DNA of 64,000 nucleotides. It comes from JBMOPD01 sp049323615. GTDB taxonomy: Bacteria > Bacillota > Desulfotomaculia > Desulfotomaculales > Desulfocucumaceae. This document shows, piece by piece, positions 25,186 to 33,876 of this stretch; within the stretch, counting starts at the first letter, position 1, and every line of letters starts with the position of its first letter. The position numbers and the translations under genes are program-made. The stretch lies in assembly GCA_049323615.1 (NCBI GenBank), contig JBMOPD010000007.1:1-64000 (forward strand). The letters run 5' to 3'. The notes under the pieces were generated by a model. That model was not told where the DNA came from. It was given only the letters and a program-made list of their open reading frames with translations, and made no database searches.

Positions 25186-25566
25186 TCATCCATGGATAAG
25201 TGCGGGCAGGCAGCGGGTGCAGACCCACAGGCTTTCCCCTTCCTTCCGGCAGGGGAGAACCGGCACTTCGTCCTCATTCCTGCCGCAACGGAAGCACTGC
25301 TGGGGAATATAAGTGCGGGGAGCGGCCTCCCCGCGCCTGTGCACGGCCTCCCCGGAAAACTCCCCGGCCTCCCTTTCTTCGATGGAAAGCGCTCCCTCCG
25401 GGCATATACCCAGGCAGAAGCCGGCCCCGTCGCAAAGCTCATCACTGATTACCCTGGCCTTGCCGTCTCTGATCTCTATGGCCCCCTCGGCGCAGGGAGA
25501 AACGCACAGGCCGCAGCCGGTGCACTTATCTTCATCAATACGCACTATTTTACGCCTTTTTTTCAT
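25186..25566 (-). CDS. 4Fe-4S ferredoxin-type protein with C-terminal zinc-ribbon-like tail
   Basis: The first 65 residues are a bacterial ferredoxin domain: CTGCGLCVSPCAEGAIEI binds one 4Fe-4S cluster. The second motif, CDGAGFCLGICPEGAL, has an altered spacing (C-x4-A-x-C) that could lower or alter second-cluster binding. A linker and a Cys tail, QQCFRCGR ... CRKEG ... VCTRCLPALIHG, follow; the tail may bind zinc. ATG 25566 lies behind GAGGAGG. It probably transfers electrons or assembles a redox partner not identifiable here. Confidence 0.82.
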   Translation of the reverse strand: MKKRRKIVRIDEDKCTGCGLCVSPCAEGAIEIRDGKARVISDELCDGAGFCLGICPEGALSIEEREAGEFSGEAVHRRGEAAPRTYIPQQCFRCGRNEDEVPVLPCRKEGESLWVCTRCLPALIHG

Positions 25567-25642
25567 CAAACAGCCTCCTCTCTTTTATTTTCTTTGATTA
25601 CATTATGGCCCCGGTTTCAGATAAAATCTGTGAGCGATCGTT

Positions 25643-25668
25643 AAAAAAACTGTGATTTTTATCACAGG
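25643..25668 (-). terminator. Terminator after the SSP411-like gene
   Basis: On the minus strand CTGTGAT-AAAA-ATCACAG is followed by TTTTTTT, 18 bases past the stop codon. The same palindrome matches the CRP consensus TGTGA-N6-TCACA, but the T-run and position favour a terminator. Confidence 0.8.
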
Positions 25669-25685
25669 ACCCGTCAAATTGCCGA

Positions 25686-27713
25686 TCAGCTTTCCCTTAT
25701 TATGGAAACAAATTTGTCCAGGTCGGTGGCCGGTTCACGGCAGGCAAAGTTCTCGCAGACGTAGGCCGCCGGCATCCCGTCTATGGGCCTGTGCCCCCTG
25801 GTATGGGGAACCAATTCCTCTATATCGCCGGCCTCGCCGTTCTCCGGGTGGAATATGAGCACCGTGTCCGGCAGGAACTCCCTGTGCACCGTCTCCACCA
25901 TCCTCCTTACCCCCTCGCTGCCCGCCTTGCCGGCGATAACTATCTCCCTGGACCGGGCCATGGCCGACTGGAAGGCCATGAGGAAAAAGGTATGGGCCCC
26001 GGGGTAGGCCGACACCACCCCGGCAAAGGCCCTGAACTGGCGGTCGGCCAGGTCGAATGAATCCTCCCGGCCGGTAATCCGGGCCAGGCGGAGAATATTC
26101 AGGGCGGCCACCGAGTTGCCCGACGGCAGGGCCCCGTCGTATACCTCCTTGGGCCTGGCAATGAGCTGTTCGGCATCCCTGCCGTAAAAGAAAAAGCCCC
26201 CGTTTTCCCTGTCCCAGAACAACTCCTTCATCTGGTCCAGGAGCAGCAGCGCCCTCCTCAGGTATTCCGGCTTCAGGGTGACCGCGTAAAGCTCCAGGAG
26301 GCCCCACTGGAGAAAGGAGTAGTCGTCTAAATAACCGGGAAAGGCGGCGTCCCCGTCCCTGTACCGGGCCAGCAGCCTGCCGCCGGCGGTTCTTAACTGA
26401 TTCCATATGAAGTCAACGGCCCTTCCGGCCGCCTCCAGGTGTTTCTTTTCACCGGTGGCGGCTGAGTTCCTGGCCAGGGCGGCCACCATCAGCCCGTTCC
26501 ACGCTGTCAGGATCTTGTCGTCCTTGTATGGATGCACCCTCTTTTCCCGGTAAGAAAAAAGCTTGCGGCGGGAGGCCTTCAGCCTTTCGTCTCCTTCCAC
26601 TGCGCCTCCGGAGGCAATCAGGTTAGGTATGCTGTGCCCCTCGAAATTTCCTTCTTTTGTGATATCATAAACCTCACAAAAATGCCTGCCCTCATCGTCT
26701 CCCAGCACCCGGTAAACCTCAGCCGGTGTCCAGACGTAAAACTTTCCCTCCACCCCTTCGGAGTCGGCATCCTCGGCCGAGTAAAAGCCCCCCTCCGGCG
26801 AAGTCATGTCCCTCAGCACGTAAGTAAGAATCTCGCCGGCCACCTTCCGGTAAAAGGGGTCCCCGGTGGCCTGGAAGGTTTCGGTGAAAACCAGTGAAAT
26901 CAGGGCATTGTCGTAAAGCATTTTTTCAAAGTGCGGCACCAGCCACTGCCGGTCGGTGGAATACCTGGCAAAGCCAAAGCCGATGTGGTCGTATATACCC
27001 CCCGCATGCATGGAGCGCAGGGTTTTTTCCACCATCTGAAGGGCCTTCCTTTTACCTGTCCTTTTCCAGTAGCGCAGAAGGAACATGAGGTTGTGGGGGA
27101 TGGGGAACTTAGGGGCCTCGCCAAACCCTCCATAAACCGGATCAAAACTTTTCTCCAGATCCCGGTAAGTCCTTTCCAACACATCTGCCTCCAGTTCGCC
27201 CTCCCGGCTGGAAAACTGCGCCAGCACGGCCCCGGTGATCCTCTCCCCGGCCCCGGTTATCGACTCCCGGTCGGTCCGCCACTTGCGGCCGATCTGCTCC
27301 AGCAGGTCCAGCAGCCCGGCCCTGCCCCACTTGGACCACTTGGGGAAGTAGGTGCCGGCAAAGAAGGGTTTTTTATCGGGCGTCATGATTACCGTCAGGG
27401 GCCACCCCCCCTGCCCGGTAAGGGCTTGACAGACAGCCATGTATATCTGGTCGATGTCCGGGCGCTCCTCCCGGTCCACCTTTATGGAAACATAGTGCCT
27501 GTTGAGGACTTCGGCCACCTCAGGGTCCTCGAAGGACTCCCTCTCCATCACATGGCACCAGTGGCAGGTGGAGTAGCCTATGCTCAGAAAGACTGGCTTA
27601 TCTTCACCCTTTGCTTTATTAAAAGCCTCGTCACCCCAGGGATACCAGTCTACCGGGTTATTGGCGTGCTGGAGCAGGTAGGGACTTTTTTCATTGGCGA
27701 GCCTGTTGGCCAT
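25686..27713 (-). CDS. SSP411/YyaL-like protein with thioredoxin fold and glycosidase-like domain
   Basis: This 675-residue protein begins with the DUF255 thioredoxin-like domain: SPYLLQHANNPVDWYPWGDE (about residue 10) and the STCHWCHVMERESFEDPEVA redox motif (about 48). A long alpha/alpha-toroid part similar to six-hairpin glycosidases follows. The biochemical role is unsettled; relatives are linked to redox and spermatid or sporulation functions. ATG 27713 is used because GGAGG lies ten bases upstream and MANRLANEKSPYLL fits the family. The ribosome site lies inside a hairpin. Confidence 0.88.
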   Translation of the reverse strand: MANRLANEKSPYLLQHANNPVDWYPWGDEAFNKAKGEDKPVFLSIGYSTCHWCHVMERESFEDPEVAEVLNRHYVSIKVDREERPDIDQIYMAVCQALTGQGGWPLTVIMTPDKKPFFAGTYFPKWSKWGRAGLLDLLEQIGRKWRTDRESITGAGERITGAVLAQFSSREGELEADVLERTYRDLEKSFDPVYGGFGEAPKFPIPHNLMFLLRYWKRTGKRKALQMVEKTLRSMHAGGIYDHIGFGFARYSTDRQWLVPHFEKMLYDNALISLVFTETFQATGDPFYRKVAGEILTYVLRDMTSPEGGFYSAEDADSEGVEGKFYVWTPAEVYRVLGDDEGRHFCEVYDITKEGNFEGHSIPNLIASGGAVEGDERLKASRRKLFSYREKRVHPYKDDKILTAWNGLMVAALARNSAATGEKKHLEAAGRAVDFIWNQLRTAGGRLLARYRDGDAAFPGYLDDYSFLQWGLLELYAVTLKPEYLRRALLLLDQMKELFWDRENGGFFFYGRDAEQLIARPKEVYDGALPSGNSVAALNILRLARITGREDSFDLADRQFRAFAGVVSAYPGAHTFFLMAFQSAMARSREIVIAGKAGSEGVRRMVETVHREFLPDTVLIFHPENGEAGDIEELVPHTRGHRPIDGMPAAYVCENFACREPATDLDKFVSIIRES

Positions 27714-27718
27714 AAAAA

Positions 27719-27749
27719 AATAACCTCCAAAAATAAATTTGAGGTTATT
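27719..27749 (-). promoter_or_regulatory. Hairpin sequestering the ribosome site of the SSP411-like gene
   Basis: On the minus strand AATAACCTC, a 13-base loop and GAGGTTATT form a perfect 9-bp stem followed by TTTTT and then ATG. The Shine-Dalgarno GGAGG is formed by the last loop base and the 3' arm. The element could act as a translation-blocking hairpin or as a terminator. Confidence 0.55.
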
Positions 27750-27962
27750 ATCCCAAAAAGAACTTGCAAAAATATAAAACATAAGCTTCCAAATAATCTC
27801 TAACTTTTAAACAGTTATGTGACAGGCATCGCCATAATTAAACCTTCGGTATCCGTTATAGTCTATCAAATTTTTCCATTAAAGTATTCTTTTGTAACTC
27901 TTTAATTGTTTGCTTAATTTACTTTCCCATGGTATATGATATAATCCCGAGTAACAGGGGTG

Positions 27963-28195
27963 ATGAAGATGAAAATTGAATTACCCATAAAACCGCCGAA
28001 GAATATTAAAGAGGCATGGGAAGGTCAGTTTTCGGTTTTTTCCTGGTACAATTTCGAAATAAACATACCATCAACATAATGCCTGGGGTATGATCATTGG
28101 ATCGGGAAGAGAGCCAGAAAGTTCCAACAGCCTTTGACTTTATTCCGGTTAATCCTTGCAACTTCAAAACTGTCAAAAAGATGAGGTCGGAATAA
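27963..28195 (+). pseudogene. Two short ORFs in different frames, probable gene remnant
   Basis: A 38-residue frame (27963-28079) starts ATGAAGATG behind AGGGGTGATG and ends NFEINIPST. A second frame (28097-28195) reads DREESQKVPTAFDFIPVNPC and ends KKMRSE just before the NHL gene ATG. Both have protein-like composition but different phase, so the pair may be one gene broken by a small insertion or deletion. Two genuine small peptides cannot be excluded. I do not recognise either piece. Confidence 0.35.
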
Positions 28196-29200
28196 ATGAT
28201 TAAGTGGGAAATTGAGAGGATTATAAATTTCGAACCAGGGGGTTTGTGGAAGAACGGCTACGCCAACTTCGGCTTCCATGACCGGCAGGGAAAGCAATAT
28301 GCCATACAAAACCAAAAACATTTTCTCGGCCCCATCGGCCCGGATGACCGCCTGGAATGGACGCTGGCTCCCCAGCCGGTCTTTGGCGATGTTCCCAATA
28401 TTGCTGCGGATATTAAAAACCCGATGTATCTCGACCAGCTGCCCGATGGAACCCTGCTTGTGTCCACCGGCAACAGCAGGGTTTACATGGTCGATGCCGG
28501 CAGGATGGAGGCCCGTTTGTTTGTGGACGGGGCGGCTTTCGGGATGAAGGATATGGGCAACTGTGTGGTGGATGACGAAGGGTATATCTGGGTAAACGAA
28601 GTCGAGGGATGCCGGGTCTGGCGTTTTGATGCCCAAGGACAGCCGGTTTTGACCCTCGGCAGCGGCAAGCCCGGTTTTCAGCCCGATACGGCGGATTTTA
28701 AAACCGTGAGATTCAATTGGGTTTACGACCTTCGCAAAGGTCCAGACGGCAGCATATACGTCCTGGACAGCAAGAATTTTGCCCTGAGGATGATTGATCT
28801 AAAAGAGCAGACAGTCGTCACCCTGGCCGGTAACGGAAAAGGCGGGTATGACGGGGACGGTGGAGATGCGCGGATGGCTACGTTCGGCAGTGATCCCCAG
28901 GATTACTTTGACGGCCCCTATTCACTTTCTCTCGATGAAGATGGGAATATCTATATAGGAGACACCCACAACCACGTTGTCCGTATGATTCACCGGGAAA
29001 GCTGTGTCATCAGCACAATTGCAGGCAGCTCCCGGGTAATTGACGGAAAAATGAATGACCCCAATGAAACAGACCCTTTTAAATTAAATTTGCTCTTAAT
29101 AAGCAGTATGGAGTATTATAACGGCCGGTTATTCGTTCCCCAGTGGAATACCGAAACGGGTGCGAGCGACTTGATTGTCCTGAAAAAGTCGTCATTATAA
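28196..29200 (+). CDS. NHL-repeat beta-propeller protein
   Basis: This 334-residue protein contains several NHL/SMP-30-like blades: NPMYLDQLPDGTLLVSTGNSRVY (partial motif, about residue 78), NCVVDDEGYIWVNEVE (about 121), VYDLRKGPDGSIYVLDS (about 175), and GPYSLSLDEDGNIYIGDTHN-HVVRMI (about 240). The last is the strongest NHL match. No signal peptide is seen, so it is probably cytoplasmic. GAGGTCGG precedes the ATG, which directly follows the stop of a small upstream frame. Its ligand or reaction is unknown. Confidence 0.75.
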   Translation: MIKWEIERIINFEPGGLWKNGYANFGFHDRQGKQYAIQNQKHFLGPIGPDDRLEWTLAPQPVFGDVPNIAADIKNPMYLDQLPDGTLLVSTGNSRVYMVDAGRMEARLFVDGAAFGMKDMGNCVVDDEGYIWVNEVEGCRVWRFDAQGQPVLTLGSGKPGFQPDTADFKTVRFNWVYDLRKGPDGSIYVLDSKNFALRMIDLKEQTVVTLAGNGKGGYDGDGGDARMATFGSDPQDYFDGPYSLSLDEDGNIYIGDTHNHVVRMIHRESCVISTIAGSSRVIDGKMNDPNETDPFKLNLLLISSMEYYNGRLFVPQWNTETGASDLIVLKKSSL

Positions 29201-29254
29201 ACTACTTAACGAAGGTTCTTTGGGAGGGACTTTTTGAGTTCCAGACCTCCAGGG

Positions 29255-29824
29255 TTAAGTTCCAGGCATCCTGGAATTACATAACTTTTTTTTCCGAAAT
29301 GAAAACCACCTTGAGGTATTTTTCAAATAATCCTCATATTCCTTTCCATACTTTTTCTTTAAGTGGGGTTCTTCAATAAATAATATTGTAATTTGAAGAA
29401 ACAGCCATAATGCGGCTGCATAAAGTAAAAGAACCACTCTCTCAAAATAAATTGCTTCTCCCAGAACCACAGCCACTACCCCCAAATACATCGGGTTTCT
29501 ACTGATTCGATAAATTCCGCCGGACACGAGCTTATTGGGCTCCTCGCCGATTAAAAATCTGATTGCCTTTGTGAACCATATGGCCGGCGTTCCTTTACCT
29601 TCAACCAGGAACGAAAGTACACTAATAAAATAAATCAGAGAGCCGGAGAATATCAACACCGGCCCAAGGAATCGAAAAACACCGATATCGGCCCTGTATG
29701 GCCATACGGCTGAAAGCCAGTACGGCAGCACACAGATAGCTGTACCCGGCACCAGGATAATAAATATTACGGTCCTTAAAAAAATCATCATCCCGCCCTC
29801 AGTGCGGCATAATTTTTTTACCAT
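29255..29824 (-). CDS. Isoprenylcysteine carboxyl methyltransferase-like membrane protein
   Basis: The protein has 189 residues with about four to five hydrophobic helices. The C-terminal motif GGIYRISRNPMYLGVVAVVLG (about residue 105) and the following EEPHLKKKYGKEYEDYLKNTSRW are typical of the ICMT/phospholipid N-methyltransferase group, where they bind SAM. The substrate in bacteria is generally unknown. ATG 29824 has GGAG ten bases upstream. Confidence 0.8.
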   Translation of the reverse strand: MVKKLCRTEGGMMIFLRTVIFIILVPGTAICVLPYWLSAVWPYRADIGVFRFLGPVLIFSGSLIYFISVLSFLVEGKGTPAIWFTKAIRFLIGEEPNKLVSGGIYRISRNPMYLGVVAVVLGEAIYFERVVLLLYAAALWLFLQITILFIEEPHLKKKYGKEYEDYLKNTSRWFSFRKKKLCNSRMPGT

Positions 29825-30139
29825 GATATAGCACTCCAAAAAAGATTGATCAGATTGGTGATGTTCCGCTGTTTTTATATAAATACATTATATATTCTTG
29901 CTGCAAAAGGTGAATAAACAACTTTGGCGCCGGGGGCCATACAGCTTTTAAAAACCAGATAACGCCCACCACAGACATACTTAAGGCAAGTCCCCCGGGA
30001 CAGACATCCCCGGCATAGCGCCTGGTGATATAATTATATTAAAGCAGGAAAGGGAAGAATTCGCGTTATGGGTGAACAGACTGGAGGCTAAATACGGTGT
30101 ACAAATATATAGATTAAGGGAGGGCAATTTTTTAATTGC

Positions 30140-30982
30140 TTATGGATATAACAAATTATTCTTATGTAATAATCGATTAAGATGTAAAATAATTACTAAC
30201 CCCAAAACATATACAACTGCAAAATCCACCAATGTCCATTTATTCAACACATGCATAATATTCAACTTTAAAAGAATTAAATTAGAAATTAGCATGAGGA
30301 TGATTCCAAGGGATTTAAATAATATATTTAATCTAAAGTAAACTAAAACAACTAATATAATGGATAAAAGTGATAAATAAAATGCATCAAAAGCCACATG
30401 ATCCCGGGTATGATTTTCAAACCAACCAATACTAAAATAGTGTGTTTTTAAAAAAGCGGCCAGGATAAAAAAGAAATTGGCCAGAATACTAATACTAATG
30501 AAATAAAGTGTCAGTATTTGAACGAAAGAATTATAAGTTTTACGTATTAGTATATACCATTGTCTGCTAATCAGGAAAAATGTTGGTAGGCCAATGGCAG
30601 TATATAAAGTGCTCCACCAAAAGTGCTTGTAAATACCCAGTGCAAGGAAGAGCCATTCGATTCCCAGGAATATGCCCGTGATTAATACCACCCAGATCAA
30701 TTTCAACCGGAAAGCGGCAATAAATTGAGCCGCAGAGGGAATGTATATTGCATTGGAAAAAATCGATCCCATAATATTATCGAAATAGGGGTTTTTTAAG
30801 ATCCCCGGGTGGTAAACATAGCTATTGAACAGGACTAAAATTACATACTCAAATCCATACATAAGGCCCGCCGTAAAAAAATAGAGAACAAACAACTTAT
30901 GATCTCTTTTTTTCCAAAAAGTATATATAAAGATAGCTAGGCTAAATATGGCAAAAATCAAATACCAAACGTAGTTTTGCAT
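30140..30982 (-). CDS. AT-rich polytopic membrane protein of unknown function
   Basis: The protein has 280 residues with about eight hydrophobic helices and few charged residues. The pattern (aromatic-rich, YYF/WYL segments, short loops) resembles the CBO0543-type membrane proteins of Bacilli and Clostridia, but I cannot confirm this by motif. The gene is far more AT-rich than the housekeeping genes around it and carries poly-A codons, suggesting acquisition from another Firmicute. ATG 30982 is preceded by TTGGGG. Its 3' end runs into the remnant-like plus-strand sequence at about 30000-30150. Confidence 0.7.
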   Translation of the reverse strand: MQNYVWYLIFAIFSLAIFIYTFWKKRDHKLFVLYFFTAGLMYGFEYVILVLFNSYVYHPGILKNPYFDNIMGSIFSNAIYIPSAAQFIAAFRLKLIWVVLITGIFLGIEWLFLALGIYKHFWWSTLYTAIGLPTFFLISRQWYILIRKTYNSFVQILTLYFISISILANFFFILAAFLKTHYFSIGWFENHTRDHVAFDAFYLSLLSIILVVLVYFRLNILFKSLGIILMLISNLILLKLNIMHVLNKWTLVDFAVVYVLGLVIILHLNRLLHKNNLLYP

Positions 30983-31248
30983 ACTAAACCCCAAACCGGC
31001 CTATGTTCACCGTCCTGTATTGGTAAAATAACTCCGGCGCCTGGCACTTTTTCTGGCTTAATTCATTTTTGACCTAGCTTTACCGGCTGCTATAATTTTT
31101 ATGTAAAACCGCGGAAAGTAAATGTGTACTTTCAATTTGCCTGCCACCCGGGCATGTTACTGTACCCGGGGCAGGAAATACACCGGCGTTTTTCTTTTAC
31201 AGGGTGAATTCATGTTATGTAAAATAAAATAATTTGAGAGGTGTTTGC
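30983..31248. other. Intergenic gap with a large hairpin
   Basis: The gap between the membrane protein and the DUF523 gene holds CCTGCCACCCGGG ... CCCGGGGCAGG (about 31138-31174), a stable stem with a 12-base loop and no T-run directly after it. I see no gene and no recognised riboswitch. Confidence 0.45.
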
Positions 31249-31737
31249 ATGATACTGGTCAGTTCCTGTCTTCTGGGGATAACGGCAAAATATGACGGCG
31301 GTAAAAACTCCGTCCCCGCGCTTATCGATCTGTGTTCAACCGGGCTGATTGTCCCGGCCTGCCCGGAACAACTCGGGGGATCCCCCACTCCCAGGCCCCC
31401 TGCAGAAATCAGGGGCGGCACCGGGGAAGACGTACTTAAAGGCCGGGCCAGGGTTTACACCAGCCGGGGTGACGACATAACCGGCCTGTTTATCAAAGGC
31501 GCCCGGGAAGTACTGAATATTTGCCGGATGTTCCGGGTCAAGGAGGCCATTTTGAAGGAGCGCAGCCCGTCCTGCGGCTGCAACCTGATCTATAACGGAA
31601 CCTTTCAGGGTGTGCGGATTAAGGGGCGGGGGGTGACGGCGGCCCTTCTGGCCTCGGAGGGGATACCCGTGTACTCGGAAGAGGAGCTGACCGGCGCACT
31701 TCTTAACACGCTTTTCGGGGATAAACTGCGCACTTAA
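31249..31737 (+). CDS. DUF523 protein
   Basis: This 162-residue protein has the DUF523 signature: SSCLLG at residues 4-9, YDGGKNS (about 15), VPACPEQLGGSPTPRPPAEI (about 35), and EAILKERSPSCGCNLIYNG (about 105). The conserved cysteines suggest metal or redox chemistry, and relatives are proposed to act in thiouracil desulfuration; the function here is unproven. ATG 31249 lies behind GAGAGGTG; a TTG five codons earlier is less likely. It keeps normal GC-rich codon use in an otherwise AT-rich neighbourhood. Confidence 0.88.
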   Translation: MILVSSCLLGITAKYDGGKNSVPALIDLCSTGLIVPACPEQLGGSPTPRPPAEIRGGTGEDVLKGRARVYTSRGDDITGLFIKGAREVLNICRMFRVKEAILKERSPSCGCNLIYNGTFQGVRIKGRGVTAALLASEGIPVYSEEELTGALLNTLFGDKLRT

Positions 31738-31855
31738 GATAGTTGTCAGTTTGGAGCAGCCATAATTAACAATCAAGTAGAAAGTTAATGTTGGATGTCC
31801 GGAGTTCGAATAGAGAAAAAATGTCTATAGGCCGTTCAGGACAGGAGGGATCTTA

Positions 31856-33598
31856 ATGTTAAGTCAAATTGAAAATTTAAGTATAAATTTAGTAGCAATG
31901 AACCTCCATATCGGTATAATTTTGGTTGATAGTAAAGGTTTCATTAAAATATTCAATAAATACGCTAAAGCAGTCCTGGACATAGAACAAGACAGAGAAG
32001 TCGAAGGTTCGTTTATTTTAGATATCATACCAAATTCCAGACTGGTGTCGGTTTTAAAAAACCAGCAGCCTCTTATTAACAGTTCACTAACTATTAAAGA
32101 AAAAACAATTGTATCTAATATATTTCCAATCTATAATAAAGGTTTTCTGGCAGGAGCCATTGCCCTGTTTCAAGGAATGGATGAGTTGGATAAAATTGCA
32201 AATGAGCTTAAATCATACAAAAACTTGTATAAAGAATTTGAAACAATTATCGAATCATCTTATGACGGGATTTATGTTACTGATGGACATGGCAATACAA
32301 TATATGTCAACGCTGCTTACGAAAGGAACACAGGTTTGGAAAGGAAATTTCTTATTGGGAAGAATGTTAAGGAATTGGAAGAAAAAGGGTATTTTTCACC
32401 TTCAGTCTCAAGGTTGGTGCTTAAAGAGAAAAAGGCAGTTACTGTATTACAAGATAATCTTAATGGCAAAAAACTATTAGTTACTGGGACACCTGTTTAT
32501 GATGACAGGAAAAACATATCGAAAGTTGTAATTAATAATAGGGATTTTACAGAAATAATTAATCTTAAAGATCAGCTTGAGAACCAAAACAAATTAATAA
32601 TGCAATATCATAATGAGCTTAAGCGGCTGCGTGAAAACCAAAAATGTTTTAATAAAATTGTCTTTCAAAGTGCCTCAATAAAAAAAGTTATTGATGTTGC
32701 CATTAATGTTGCTGATTACGATGTCAGCTTGCTTATACTTGGCGAGTCAGGAGTTGGTAAAGAAAAGGTTGCTGAAATTATTCATGAGTATAGTAGTAGA
32801 AGTAAAAATCCCTTTATTAAAATAAATTGTGCGGCGATACCTGAAACCTTAATGGAAGCAGAACTTTTCGGATATGAAGATGGTGCTTTTACGGGAGCTA
32901 AAACAGGGGGAAAAATCGGCCTTTTTGAAGTGGCAAGAAACGGTACTATACTACTAGATGAAATTGGGGAGATTCCATTAGGTTTACAAAGTAAGTTGCT
33001 CCGTGTTTTGCAGGAAAAAGAATTTTATAAAATAAATGGGATAAAACCCATAAAACTAAAGGCCAGGATAATTGCTTCCACTAACAGGGACTTGAAAACT
33101 ATGGTTGAACAAAAGTTATTTAGAGAAGATCTATACTACAGGCTTAATGTAGTTCCAATTTACATACCTCCCTTGAGAGAAAGGAGAGAAGATATAGAGA
33201 TTCTTGTAAACCATTTCCTTAGGATATTTAACGAAAATTATAATAAAGAAATTACTATTTCGCCTGAAGTCCTTTCAATTTTAAGGGCTTATGGCTGGCC
33301 TGGAAATATAAGGGAATTAATGAACCTGATAGAAAGAATAGTTATAACAACAAAAAATAATATTATAAGAAAGGATGACCTTCCCGAACAATACAGGAAT
33401 TCTATTGAATTGAATAACACTAATAATTTAGACGAAGTAACACCCTTATATGAAGCAATTGACAGATTGGAAAGGAATATGCTAGAAAATGCCTTAAAAA
33501 AAGGAAAAACTATCCGGGGAGCAGCAAAAATACTGAAAATCAACCCGTCTACGATGCTTAGAAAAGTAAAAAAATTAAATGTCACCATAAACATATAA
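31856..33598 (+). CDS. Sigma-54-dependent transcriptional activator with PAS domains
   Basis: This 580-residue enhancer-binding protein probably turns on the adjacent transporter-nitrilase operon. Two PAS-like sensor domains occupy about residues 10-115 and 120-245. The AAA+ domain has Walker A LGESGVGKE (about 299), the sigma-54 contact GAFTGA (about 345), Walker B GTILLDEIGE (about 365) and the arginine-rich region STNRDLK. The C-terminal helix-turn-helix (about 545-575, KTIRGAAKILKINPSTMLRK) is of the TyrR/PrdR type. The gene is very AT-rich compared with its neighbours. AGGAGGG precedes the ATG. Confidence 0.93.
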   Translation: MLSQIENLSINLVAMNLHIGIILVDSKGFIKIFNKYAKAVLDIEQDREVEGSFILDIIPNSRLVSVLKNQQPLINSSLTIKEKTIVSNIFPIYNKGFLAGAIALFQGMDELDKIANELKSYKNLYKEFETIIESSYDGIYVTDGHGNTIYVNAAYERNTGLERKFLIGKNVKELEEKGYFSPSVSRLVLKEKKAVTVLQDNLNGKKLLVTGTPVYDDRKNISKVVINNRDFTEIINLKDQLENQNKLIMQYHNELKRLRENQKCFNKIVFQSASIKKVIDVAINVADYDVSLLILGESGVGKEKVAEIIHEYSSRSKNPFIKINCAAIPETLMEAELFGYEDGAFTGAKTGGKIGLFEVARNGTILLDEIGEIPLGLQSKLLRVLQEKEFYKINGIKPIKLKARIIASTNRDLKTMVEQKLFREDLYYRLNVVPIYIPPLRERREDIEILVNHFLRIFNENYNKEITISPEVLSILRAYGWPGNIRELMNLIERIVITTKNNIIRKDDLPEQYRNSIELNNTNNLDEVTPLYEAIDRLERNMLENALKKGKTIRGAAKILKINPSTMLRKVKKLNVTINI

Positions 33599-33602
33599 GA
33601 GT

Positions 33603-33639
33603 GTTGCTATATAGCATCATGACGTTGCTGTTAAGCAAC
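33603..33639 (+). promoter_or_regulatory. Two probable activator sites, GTTGC-N6-GCA(A)C
   Basis: GTTGCTATATAGCATC (33603-33618) and GTTGCTGTTAAGCAAC (33624-33639) are 16-base palindromes of the same design, centred 21 bases or two helical turns apart. A third copy lies at 33740-33755. They are about 190-210 bases upstream of the sigma-54 start point, where enhancer-binding proteins usually sit. The second is also the stem of the activator gene's terminator. Confidence 0.6.
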
Positions 33640-33647
33640 GCTTTTTT
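33623..33647 (+). terminator. Terminator of the sigma-54 activator gene
   Basis: CGTTGC-TGTTAA-GCAACG is followed by CTTTTTTG, 25 bases past the stop of the activator. It overlaps a probable activator binding site. Confidence 0.75.
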
Positions 33648-33739
33648 GTTTATATAAATATATTATATTTCAGCCGGAAAGCCGTTATATGGCGGGAGCA
33701 AAACAACAAAACCGGGGTAATCAAAAAGGAGCCGCACTC

Positions 33740-33755
33740 GTTGCCATTTTGCAAC
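33740..33755 (+). promoter_or_regulatory. Third GTTGC-N6-GCAAC activator site
   Basis: GTTGCCATTTTGCAAC is a perfect match to the palindrome seen twice upstream. It is centred about 116 bases (eleven turns) from the second site and about 74 bases before the predicted sigma-54 start. Confidence 0.6.
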
Positions 33756-33795
33756 ACCAGATAGTAATTACCCTAAATATCTTAATTTTATTAAA

Positions 33796-33811
33796 TGGCA
33801 CAATATTTGCG
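33796..33811 (+). promoter_or_regulatory. Sigma-54 (-24/-12) promoter of the nitrilase operon
   Basis: TGGCACAATATTTGCG matches the consensus TGGCAC-N5-TTGC exactly, with the GG and GC pairs twelve bases apart. It lies 66 bases before the first gene of the operon. Confidence 0.9.
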
Positions 33812-33876
33812 AAAAAGGATTTAAGGAAGCAGCACCCTGCTCTCTGCCAAAATAAATAAGATTGGAGGTGATTTTT

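Noticed and set aside
25651..25666. Perfect CRP-type palindrome TGTGA-N6-TCACA
   Set aside because: On the minus strand it is followed by seven T and lies 18 bases past a stop codon, so a terminator explains it fully.
31138..31174. Riboswitch or terminator before the DUF523 gene
   Set aside because: Only a single GC-rich stem without a T-run and without recognisable aptamer sequence.
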